This document shows, one piece after another, positions 18,440 through 25,900 of a stretch of DNA of 64,000 nt. Where the stretch lies: positions 82,612-146,611 of the forward strand of contig DGCD01000010.1 of NCBI GenBank assembly GCA_002384935.1. Direction: 5' to 3'. A model generated the notes under the pieces. It was not told where the DNA came from, made no database searches, and was given only the letters and a program-made list of their open reading frames with translations. The stretch's first letter is position 1. Each line of letters begins with the position of its first letter. The translations under genes were made by a program, and so were the position numbers. The stretch is from Pusillimonas sp. UBA3987 (lineage in GTDB: Bacteria; Pseudomonadota; Gammaproteobacteria; Burkholderiales; Burkholderiaceae_B).

Positions 18440-19516
18440 ATGACCCGAAAGATAGCTGTTTTACCCGGTGATGGCATCGGCCCTGAAATTATTGACCAGG
18501 CCCTGCGTGTTTTAAGTGCATTGAATCTTGACCTGGCTTTTGAAACGCAACCTGTTGGGGGAGCGGCTTATGCACAGCATGGTCATCCCTTGCCGCCGGC
18601 CACCCTGGAGCTGGCAAAAAGTGCCGATGCCATTCTGTTCGGCGCAGTGGGCGACTGGAAATATGACACCCTTGCGCGTGAACATCGGCCGGAACAGGCT
18701 ATTTTGGGTTTGCGCAAGGCGTTGGGCTTGTTCGCTAATTTGCGTCCGGCGATTTTGTACGCAGAGTTGGCCAATGCCTCTTCTTTAAAGCCGGAGGTGG
18801 TGGCCGGTCTGGATATTCTGATTGTTCGCGAATTAACCGGCGATATTTACTTTGGCAGCCCTCGGGGTGTGCGCGAGGCGCCGGAAGGGCCCTTTAAAGG
18901 CGAACGGCAAGGCTTCGACACAATGCTTTATACCGAACCCGAGGTACGTCGCATTGCCCACGTGGGGTTTCAGGCAGCGCGCAAACGCAATAAGAAACTA
19001 TGCAGTGTCGATAAGGCCAATGTGCTGGAAACTTCGCAGTTTTGGCGCGACATCATGATTGATGTAGCCAAATCTTATCCCGACGTCGAGTTGACTCATA
19101 TGTATGTCGATAATGCGGCGATGCAATTGGTGCGCGCGCCCAAGGCATTCGACGTTATCGTTACAGGCAATCTGTTTGGCGACATCCTGTCCGACGAGGC
19201 CTCAATGCTGACAGGCTCCATTGGCATGTTGCCATCGGCCTCGCTGAATGAGTCGAATCAGGGCTTGTATGAGCCCAGCCATGGCTCGGCTCCCGATATC
19301 GCGGGCCAGAATATTGCCAATCCTTTGGCCACTATTTTGTCGGCCGCCATGATGCTTCGTTATTCGCTCAATGCCGATGAGCAGGCTGCTCGAATTGAGG
19401 CTGCTGTGCAGTCGGTATTGAAACAGGGTTTGCGTACGCTGGATATCCATGAGGAAGGCACCACACGTGTTTCTACGTCGGAAATGGGCGATGCCGTGCT
19501 TAAGGCGTTAAAATAA
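18440..19516 (+). CDS. leuB: 3-isopropylmalate dehydrogenase
   Basis: NAD-dependent oxidative decarboxylase of leucine synthesis. The 358-residue protein shows LPGDGIGPEI at the N-terminus, the substrate-binding RELTGDIYFG stretch, and the metal/NAD motif NLFGDILSDEASMLTGSIG followed by EPSHGSAPDIAG. It is complete, in leuCDB order, with asd 31 bases downstream. Confidence 0.97.
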   Translation: MTRKIAVLPGDGIGPEIIDQALRVLSALNLDLAFETQPVGGAAYAQHGHPLPPATLELAKSADAILFGAVGDWKYDTLAREHRPEQAILGLRKALGLFANLRPAILYAELANASSLKPEVVAGLDILIVRELTGDIYFGSPRGVREAPEGPFKGERQGFDTMLYTEPEVRRIAHVGFQAARKRNKKLCSVDKANVLETSQFWRDIMIDVAKSYPDVELTHMYVDNAAMQLVRAPKAFDVIVTGNLFGDILSDEASMLTGSIGMLPSASLNESNQGLYEPSHGSAPDIAGQNIANPLATILSAAMMLRYSLNADEQAARIEAAVQSVLKQGLRTLDIHEEGTTRVSTSEMGDAVLKALK

Positions 19517-19547
19517 TCGCTTGTTTCTTAAATAGACAGTGATTTTT

Positions 19548-20678
19548 ATGACCCAATCAGTAGGCTTAGTCGGTTGGCGTGGCATGGTGGGCTCAGTGCT
19601 CATGCAGCGCATGCGCGACGAAAATGATTTTTCTTTGTTCAATCCGGTGTTTTTTTCAACCAGCAACGCGGGTGGGAAAGCACCGGCCTGGGCCGATGGT
19701 GCCGGGCCTTTGCAGGATGCCTACGATATCGAGGCGCTCAAGAAGCTACCCATTATCGTAACGGCTCAAGGCGGCGATTACACCACCAAGGTGCAGGGGC
19801 AACTGCGCGATGCCGGGTGGGATGGCGTTTGGATTGATGCCGCCAGCACATTGCGTATGGCCGAGGATGCCATTATTGTGCTCGATCCGGTGAATCGGCC
19901 CGTTATCGATGCGGCAATGAAACGGGGAGTAAAGAACTTTGTGGGTGGCAATTGCACCGTTAGTTGCATGCTCATGGGTTTGGCCGGGTTGTTCAACAAA
20001 GATCTGGTTGAATGGATGACCAGCATGACTTACCAGGCTGCGTCGGGTGGCGGCGCGCAGCACATGCGCGAGTTGCTCACCCAGTTCGGCACCATCAATC
20101 AGTCGGTCAAGTCGTTACTCGACGATCCGGCGTCGGCCATTCTTGAAATAGACCGGGGCGTGCTTGAAGTGCAAAAGGATCCCGGTTTGCCTCGTGAGCA
20201 ATTCCAGGTACCCCTGGCCGGTAGCCTGATTCCCTGGATCGACCGTGATCTGGGAAATGGTGTGTCTCGCGAAGAATGGAAAGCAGAGGCTGAAACCAAC
20301 AAAATTCTGGGCCGTGGCGAAACATTTGGTACCGAGCCAACACGTATCGACGGCTTGTGCGTCCGAATTGGTGCCATGCGTTGCCATAGCCAGGCGTTAA
20401 CGATTCGGTTGAAGAAAGACGTGCCCTTGGATGAAATCTCCGATATTATTCGCGATGGCTCCAAATGGGCCAAAGTCGTACCCAACGAGAAAGAGGCCAC
20501 CATGCGTGACCTTACCCCGGTTGCGGTTACGGGTACGCTCGATATTCCGGTAGGGCGCTTGCGCAAAATGTCCATGGGGTCAGAGTACCTCAGTGCCTTT
20601 ACCGTAGGTGACCAACTTCTTTGGGGCGCTGCCGAACCATTGCGTCGTATGCTGCGTATTACTCTGGGCGAACTTTAA
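19548..20678 (+). CDS. asd: Aspartate-semialdehyde dehydrogenase
   Basis: Reduces aspartyl phosphate to the semialdehyde, feeding lysine/DAP, threonine and methionine. The 376-residue protein has VGLVGWRGMVGSVLM (NADP loop), the catalytic Cys in GGNCTVSCMLMGL and QAASGGGAQHMRELL. The ATG at 19548 gives the family start MTQSVG; an in-frame GTG nine bases earlier is possible but less typical. The leu-asd-fimV-truA order is common in betaproteobacteria. Confidence 0.95.
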   Translation: MTQSVGLVGWRGMVGSVLMQRMRDENDFSLFNPVFFSTSNAGGKAPAWADGAGPLQDAYDIEALKKLPIIVTAQGGDYTTKVQGQLRDAGWDGVWIDAASTLRMAEDAIIVLDPVNRPVIDAAMKRGVKNFVGGNCTVSCMLMGLAGLFNKDLVEWMTSMTYQAASGGGAQHMRELLTQFGTINQSVKSLLDDPASAILEIDRGVLEVQKDPGLPREQFQVPLAGSLIPWIDRDLGNGVSREEWKAEAETNKILGRGETFGTEPTRIDGLCVRIGAMRCHSQALTIRLKKDVPLDEISDIIRDGSKWAKVVPNEKEATMRDLTPVAVTGTLDIPVGRLRKMSMGSEYLSAFTVGDQLLWGAAEPLRRMLRITLGEL

Positions 20679-20679
20679 T

Positions 20680-22383
20680 ATGAATGATTCTTATCGCGTA
20701 ACTGTAAAACCCCTGGCAGTTCGTTTGGCGTACTTGGCTGCATTAGCCTCATTCGCTGTAAGTTCTTCAGTTTATGCGATAAGTTTTGGTCATTCGCGTT
20801 TGCTTTCCCCTGTTGGGCAGCCTTTGCAGATTCAGGTGCCGGTTCATTCGCTAACCGACCAGGAGCGTGATTCGCTTTCGGTGTCTTTGGCTGCGATTCC
20901 TGCATGGCAAGAGGCCGGCCTGACGCCACCTGTTGATCCGGCAACCATGCAGGTTGCCGTAGTCGACGGTGTCAGGCCCGGTACCAAGCTGATCACCATC
21001 CGCTCCAGTGAGCCGTTGTCGTCGAATGTGGCCGACCTTCTGCTTGCAGTACGTTCGTCGTCCGGGCAAGTACAACATCAGGTCAGCTTGCTGGCACCAG
21101 CCGATCTTGAAGTGGCGCGTGCAAGTGGTGGGGTAACGGTATCCGGTTCCGGTGCGGTCGGGTCGCCGGCCGATACGGCTGGTGCCACTATTCAAATTCG
21201 TCGTGGTGATACCTTGTTTGCACTGGCGCGTCGCCATGCCGTTCCGGGTGTCAGCGTATACCAATGGATGATTGGTGTTATGCAGGCGAACCCGCAAGCG
21301 TTCATTAACGACAACGTCAATTTAATCAAGGCAGGCGCTACATTGAATGTGCCTGGCAGCGAACAGCTGACCGCACTGTCTGATCGCGAGGCACGTGATA
21401 TTTTCCAGAAACACGCCAGTGCTTTTGCGCAGTACCGCCAGCGACTGGCCGGTGAAGTGGCACGTGTCGAGCCTGCCATTGCCCAACCAGCGGACAGCGG
21501 GCAGGTGACAACGCCTGCGACTCAGTCGGAGCCTGCCCCGGCTTCCCAAACCCAAGACCGCCTGGTGCTGCAGTCGGCGCAGGCAGCGACAACAGAAGGG
21601 TCTTCGCCAGGCAGTGTCGATAACCAAAGCGGTGATCAGGGGGCAAGTGGCCAGGCTGTGAATGGTCAGGCTGCGCCGGTTTCTTCTACAAGTAGCGATG
21701 ATCAGTTCGCACTTGAACGCAATACGGAAGAAGCCCGCGAACGGGTCAATCAACTTGAGGATAATGTCAAAAATTTGAATCAGGCTTTGCAGCAGCAAGG
21801 TACCGCGGCACATGAGGCGGTTGTCGAGGGTGCCCGTACCGTAGAGGCAACTGTAGAGCAGTTGAAGAAAATCGTAGACGAGGAAACGGCTGGTTCTGAG
21901 ACGGTTTCGACGGGCACTGACGCAAAAGGCAACATGGCGTCTGTTGATAGCGACCGTGTGGCAGGTCAGGCAGGCGGTTCTGGTTCATCTGGCGGTAACC
22001 GCGGTACTGATGCGACTAGCAATGATCAAAAAGGGCCATCGATAGCGTTGGAGGCAAACGCACCCTCAGTCTCCGGTTCTGAGTCTGCCAACGCCACCTC
22101 CTCCGGCACTGCTGTGCCCGGTACAACGGCCTCCGGAGCCGAGTCCGGGGACGACGCCAATTCACTTTCTTCCTGGTTCATGAATAATTTGCTGATTGTT
22201 ATTAGCGGCGCACTGGCGCTCATTGTTTTAATACTGGCCTGGTTGTTGCGTCGCGTAGGGGCCGAACGTGACGATGATTCCGACGCCGCCATTACAGAAG
22301 AAATGGTGCGTGAGCGTTTGCAAAGCATTAACCTTGATCTCGACGATTCGTCGGATAGCGGGCCACCGGAAAAACGCAGATAA
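20680..22383 (+). CDS. fimV: FimV-like inner-membrane/periplasmic protein with LysM domain
   Basis: A 567-residue protein: signal sequence ending about residue 33, a FimV N-terminal domain (FGHSRLLSPVGQPLQI), a LysM motif (IQIRRGDTLFALARRHA, near residue 170), a long low-complexity Gln/Ser/Gly/Thr region with a coiled-coil stretch around residues 345-410, and one transmembrane segment near residue 510. FimV proteins bind peptidoglycan and affect polar assembly and type IV pili. The cytoplasmic part after the membrane segment is only about 45 residues, much shorter than in Pseudomonas FimV with its TPR region. The ATG is one base after the asd stop. Confidence 0.85.
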   Translation: MNDSYRVTVKPLAVRLAYLAALASFAVSSSVYAISFGHSRLLSPVGQPLQIQVPVHSLTDQERDSLSVSLAAIPAWQEAGLTPPVDPATMQVAVVDGVRPGTKLITIRSSEPLSSNVADLLLAVRSSSGQVQHQVSLLAPADLEVARASGGVTVSGSGAVGSPADTAGATIQIRRGDTLFALARRHAVPGVSVYQWMIGVMQANPQAFINDNVNLIKAGATLNVPGSEQLTALSDREARDIFQKHASAFAQYRQRLAGEVARVEPAIAQPADSGQVTTPATQSEPAPASQTQDRLVLQSAQAATTEGSSPGSVDNQSGDQGASGQAVNGQAAPVSSTSSDDQFALERNTEEARERVNQLEDNVKNLNQALQQQGTAAHEAVVEGARTVEATVEQLKKIVDEETAGSETVSTGTDAKGNMASVDSDRVAGQAGGSGSSGGNRGTDATSNDQKGPSIALEANAPSVSGSESANATSSGTAVPGTTASGAESGDDANSLSSWFMNNLLIVISGALALIVLILAWLLRRVGAERDDDSDAAITEEMVRERLQSINLDLDDSSDSGPPEKRR

Positions 22384-22386
22384 GGT

Positions 22387-23199
22387 ATGACTCGATTGGC
22401 ATTGGGTGTGTCGTACGATGGCTCACCTTGGCATGGCTGGCAAAGCCAGCCTCATGGTCAGACAGTGCAAGACCACTTTCAGCGGGCAGTGCATCAATTT
22501 ACCGGCGAATCGGCGCGCGTCGTGTGTTCGGGGCGCACTGATGCCGGGGTGCATGCGCTTGAGCAAGTCGTGCATTTTGATACGTCGGTTGATCGTTCAC
22601 TTGAGTCCTGGACAAGGGCGTTGAACAGCATGCTGCCGTCAAGCATTTCCGTAACCTGGGTTAAGCCGGTTAGCGATGATTTTCATGCCCGGTTCTCGGC
22701 CACGGCACGCACCTATATTTATATTGTTCGCAATGACCGGATTCGTTCGCCCCTGGTACATCGCCGGGTTGGCTGGATGTATTATCCTTTGAGCCTGTCG
22801 TTAATGAAAGAAGCCGCAGTGCGTCTTTCGGGCAAACATGACTTCAGCAGTTTTCGTGCCTCGGAGTGCCAGGCCGCCAGCCCGGTTCGTGACTTACAAC
22901 AGATCGACATTGAGCAACATGGTGTTTACTACATCTTCACATTCAAGGCGAACGCTTTTTTGCACCATATGGTTCGCAATTTAATGGGCACGCTGATTTA
23001 CGCGGGGCTGGGCCGCATGAGTCCCGACGCAGTCACCACTTTGCTTCACCAAAAAGATCGTTGTTTTGCGCCACCTACGTTCTCGGCTGATGGCCTCTAT
23101 TTTGCCCGGGTCGACTATCCGGCCTCTTTTAACCTGCCGCAATTGTCGGCGCAGGAGAATTTCAAGCTTCACTTCGGCTTTCTTTGTGAAAAATCTTAG
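22387..23199 (+). CDS. truA: tRNA pseudouridine(38-40) synthase
   Basis: Makes pseudouridine at positions 38-40 of the anticodon stem. The 270-residue protein has the SYDGSPWHGWQSQ N-terminus and the catalytic aspartate in SGRTDAGVHALEQVVHFD near residue 52. It starts 3 bases after fimV and precedes trpF by 17 bases, so the run asd-fimV-truA-trpF is one transcription unit. Confidence 0.96.
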   Translation: MTRLALGVSYDGSPWHGWQSQPHGQTVQDHFQRAVHQFTGESARVVCSGRTDAGVHALEQVVHFDTSVDRSLESWTRALNSMLPSSISVTWVKPVSDDFHARFSATARTYIYIVRNDRIRSPLVHRRVGWMYYPLSLSLMKEAAVRLSGKHDFSSFRASECQAASPVRDLQQIDIEQHGVYYIFTFKANAFLHHMVRNLMGTLIYAGLGRMSPDAVTTLLHQKDRCFAPPTFSADGLYFARVDYPASFNLPQLSAQENFKLHFGFLCEKS

Positions 23200-23216
23200 T
23201 TGTTAATGGGCAGTTT

Positions 23217-23873
23217 ATGAACACAACTCGTACACGCGTGAAGATATGTGGTTTAACTCGGGCCGAGGATGTCAGTGCCGCCGTTGCAGCAGGGGCCGAT
23301 GCGGTTGGCCTTGTATTTTATCCTCCCAGCAGTCGTTATGTGTCGCCTGAAAACGCACGGCTTTTGCGCAGTCAGGTACCTGCGATGGTAAGCGTTGTTG
23401 CGCTTTTCGTGAATGCTTCAAGTGAGCAGGTCAAGCACATTATCGACGAGGTACAACCTGATATTCTGCAGTTCCACGGCGATGAAAGCCCCGAAGCGTG
23501 CGAGCAGTATCGGCATCGATATATGAAAGCGTTTCGGGTGGGTGCGCCAGGGCTGGATACGCCGCAGGCGGTACTGGACACGTGCCGCCGATATGATTCG
23601 GCCAGCGCATGGTTGTTCGACAGCTATAGCGATGGGTATGGCGGTAGCGGGAAACAGTTTGATTTAGGGCTTTTGGAAGCCGTCAGGGCCAATAGTGGCT
23701 CGCGTGCGGTGGTATTGGCCGGCGGCTTGAATTCGGATACCGTCGGGGCGGCTATCCAGCGTGCGCAGCCGTTTGCCGTCGACGTCAGTAGTGGCGTGGA
23801 AAGTTCTGGCGGGGTTAAATGTGCCAGCAAGATCCGCGCCTTCATGCAGGCTGTGGCGCAGGTTCGGGAATAG
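23217..23873 (+). CDS. trpF: Phosphoribosylanthranilate isomerase
   Basis: Third step of tryptophan synthesis. The 218-residue TIM barrel has KICGLTR at the N-terminus (catalytic Cys), LQFHGDE, LFDSYSDGYGGSGKQFD (catalytic Asp) and LAGGLN. In many betaproteobacteria trpB and trpA follow directly; here they do not, and a block of AT-richer genes on the other strand begins 75 bases later. Confidence 0.96.
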   Translation: MNTTRTRVKICGLTRAEDVSAAVAAGADAVGLVFYPPSSRYVSPENARLLRSQVPAMVSVVALFVNASSEQVKHIIDEVQPDILQFHGDESPEACEQYRHRYMKAFRVGAPGLDTPQAVLDTCRRYDSASAWLFDSYSDGYGGSGKQFDLGLLEAVRANSGSRAVVLAGGLNSDTVGAAIQRAQPFAVDVSSGVESSGGVKCASKIRAFMQAVAQVRE

Positions 23874-23948
23874 GGAGGAATACCGGGGCTGTTTGTTTGA
23901 GCACCGTTTTCCCCCGAGATGTATTAAAGGGAGATACTACTGCACTTT

Positions 23949-24230
23949 CTAGTTTAGCTCGTAGTTCACAAAGTTGTTCCATTCGTCAATAGCTTGCTCT
24001 GCCGCTCTTTGATGGTTTGCCACTGCTTCGTTCTGCTCGTCAACGAAATTGGCAATGCACTGCTTGTATTGGCGCACTTCGTCATTAAATGAATCAAGTT
24101 CCCACTGGCTCGCGAACTCAAATGGTTTGTATGGTTTGTTGCATATGTGCGAGGGTTCGAACATATCAGCTTTGGCTGAAGTAGCCGCCAAGCCGAAGAG
24201 GCAGATTAAAAATGTGCGATTCATTTTCAT
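23949..24230 (-). CDS. Small exported protein, unknown
   Basis: A 93-residue protein with a cleavable signal peptide (cut after about residue 21, AKADM) and a mature part rich in Gln, Asn, Glu and Trp that looks helical. Two cysteines remain in the mature region. I do not recognise a family. Its base composition is visibly richer in A+T than trpF and thrS, which with its two neighbours suggests acquisition by transfer. Confidence 0.6.
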   Translation of the reverse strand: MKMNRTFLICLFGLAATSAKADMFEPSHICNKPYKPFEFASQWELDSFNDEVRQYKQCIANFVDEQNEAVANHQRAAEQAIDEWNNFVNYELN

Positions 24231-24289
24231 TTTTTCCTAAAGTTCTTGCTTCACACCTAGGGCTAGTTGAGCGCCTCAAGTATTTCAGG

Positions 24290-24916
24290 TTATTGGATCA
24301 TTGACAGCACTTCTTTTTCTAATTTGCCTGTTGAGACGCAGCGCGTTCCTTGCGTAAACGCAGCGCCCGAATTCGAGTTGAAGGTTATGGAATCGGTTAC
24401 AGTTCGCGGGGAGCCAGCAGCTATGGGTATTATGTTTATTAATCGATTCAAGACATATTTCGTGTTGGCTGTGACGCGAGTTTCTTTTTTGTTGATGGCT
24501 TCAAATATCAGGTTAATCCGCCCGTTGAGAGATTGTTTGCGATCGACGATAAATAGATTTCCGCGCTCCATAATCTCATATCGTACAGAAGGGGATGATG
24601 CTGCGAAATTATAGTGGCGCTTTCCCCGAAGGTTGAAAACCTGTGAGTCAATTCGACCGCAATCAATGTATTCCTCGGGATTTCCACTGTAACTGATGTT
24701 AATCAGCCCTGAGGATCTATCGATGTTGTTAATATCAAAAAACTGTTTGCCTAATGCTGGAACTGAGCTAGCCCATACGTCGTCAAGCGGCCTGTCTATT
24801 ACTTTTTCGTTCGATCCAGGTTGATATGTTTCTGGCTGTTGATATACAGCTGACCCAGCGCATCCGGATAAAATCAAAGCTGAAGCAGCAACCCAAAAAG
24901 ATTTTTTTATAGCCAT
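24290..24916 (-). CDS. Putative lipoprotein, unknown
   Basis: A 208-residue protein whose signal peptide ends in a lipobox (ILSGC at residues 15-19). The mature part has a BamC/DUF-like feel (alternating beta strands, a DVWASSVPAL stretch) but no family I can name with confidence. It is the middle of three minus-strand AT-rich genes (23.9-25.4 kb) encoding exported proteins. No enzyme motif is seen. Confidence 0.6.
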   Translation of the reverse strand: MAIKKSFWVAASALILSGCAGSAVYQQPETYQPGSNEKVIDRPLDDVWASSVPALGKQFFDINNIDRSSGLINISYSGNPEEYIDCGRIDSQVFNLRGKRHYNFAASSPSVRYEIMERGNLFIVDRKQSLNGRINLIFEAINKKETRVTANTKYVLNRLINIIPIAAGSPRTVTDSITFNSNSGAAFTQGTRCVSTGKLEKEVLSMIQ

Positions 24917-24974
24917 ATTCGAATCCTTATAAAACTACATCAAACTAAATTTTTGTTACTTATAGGGCAAACAG

Positions 24975-25406
24975 TTACCCCCCAACTGCCTGCGGCTCGT
25001 CGGGGATGGTGACTTCTTTTACTGGGATAATGGGCTGCTCCGGCTCAAAACGGTCGTCGCATTTTTTCTGTATGGCAGCTTTCTCAATTGCCTCGTATTC
25101 ACCGCGTAATTTTGCGTATTCGGCTTCTTTCTGTTCGTTTCCACCCAAGAAAAATAAAGCCGGCCAAAAAAGAATTGCCCCGGCGGCCGTTATGCCAGCA
25201 TCGTTGCTGGCCGCGTCATTCAATTGGGCGCCGTTGGCTACTGCTGCCGCATGAACCCTGCTGGCCTCACTTGCCAATTGTTCGCAATCGTAATTTTGGT
25301 ATTGCAGCGGTGAGACATATGAGGGCGCAATTTTGTCGGCGGAGGAAGCGCAGCCAAATAGGCTGATTGTTAGTGATAAACCTATCATTTTCTTAATTTT
25401 TGTCAT
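24975..25406 (-). CDS. Putative lipoprotein, unknown
   Basis: A 143-residue protein with a lipobox signal (SLFGC, residues 15-19), a mature N-terminal YDCEQLASEASRV helix, a central hydrophobic stretch (AGAILFWPALFFLGG, about residues 76-90) and a charged helix followed by a Pro-rich tail. This layout recurs in small lipoproteins of unknown role in many proteobacteria. It is the first of the three AT-rich genes and points away from tRNA-Val. Confidence 0.6.
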   Translation of the reverse strand: MTKIKKMIGLSLTISLFGCASSADKIAPSYVSPLQYQNYDCEQLASEASRVHAAAVANGAQLNDAASNDAGITAAGAILFWPALFFLGGNEQKEAEYAKLRGEYEAIEKAAIQKKCDDRFEPEQPIIPVKEVTIPDEPQAVGG

Positions 25407-25555
25407 TATCTGTTACCTATAGGTAAAAAAATTAGCGCTTTTCAGCGTCTATCGGCGAGGGGGGTTCCCGCTGGCATAAGTTATCATGTCTCCATGCATG
25501 CCTCAAAAGTTTAGACTGTATTAAAAGTTATTAAAAGCTATTGAGGGGGGACTGA

Positions 25556-25642
25556 ATGAAGGAAGAGCAAGGAATGACTGACAATAGCGTCGTGATTGAC
25601 GGAATTTGGAACCGTCTGTCTGCTACTGGGAGTGGGGATTGA
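25556..25642 (+). CDS. Possible 28-residue ORF
   Basis: An ATG preceded by a strong purine-rich stretch (GAGGGGGG) opens a 28-codon frame beginning MKEEQGMTDN and ending TGSGD, stopping one base before the 3' end of the opposing tRNA-Val gene. It may be a small gene or the remnant of a longer one lost when this region was rearranged. There is no homology evidence. Confidence 0.2.
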   Translation: MKEEQGMTDNSVVIDGIWNRLSATGSGD

Positions 25643-25643
25643 T

Positions 25644-25720
25644 TGGTAGGCAGTACTGGATTCGAACCAGCGACCTCTACGATGTCAACGTAGCGCTCTA
25701 ACCAACTGAGCTAACCGCCT
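25644..25720 (-). tRNA. tRNA-Val(GAC)
   Basis: Cloverleaf read on the minus strand: acceptor AGGCGGT pairs with ACTGCCT, D-arm contains AGCTCAGTTGGTTAGAGC, the anticodon stem CTACG/CGTAG encloses loop TTGACAT with anticodon GAC, and the T-arm has GGTTCGAATCC. The 3' CCA is encoded. The gene is divergent from thrS. Confidence 0.95.
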
Positions 25721-25735
25721 TTAAAGAAGAACGCA

Positions 25736-25765
25736 ATAATAGCCTGAATTACGGCTTTGTGTCAA
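25736..25765 (-). promoter_or_regulatory. Promoter of tRNA-Val
   Basis: On the minus strand a perfect -35 TTGACA (25760-25765) and a -10 TATTAT (25736-25741) are spaced by 18 bases, placing the start of transcription about 10 bases before the mature tRNA 5' end. Confidence 0.7.
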
Positions 25766-25818
25766 AGCGGGTTTCAGGTATTCAATGTTACACTAGGTGG
25801 GCTAATGTTTTGTTTGGA

Positions 25819-25842
25819 AACGCGGCAAGTGCCGCGTTTTTT
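25819..25842 (+). terminator. Intrinsic terminator/attenuator in the thrS leader
   Basis: AACGCGGC (25819-25826), loop AAGT, and GCCGCGTT form a perfect 8-bp GC-rich stem running directly into a six-T run on the plus strand. It lies about 58 bases before the thrS ATG, and on the minus strand there is no T run. It could attenuate thrS or be a relic terminator of an older upstream gene. Confidence 0.6.
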
Positions 25843-25900
25843 GTCGCAATGTATGCAGTATCGATGCGTATCAGTGCGCTTGTTAATGTCAGGAAGCAAT

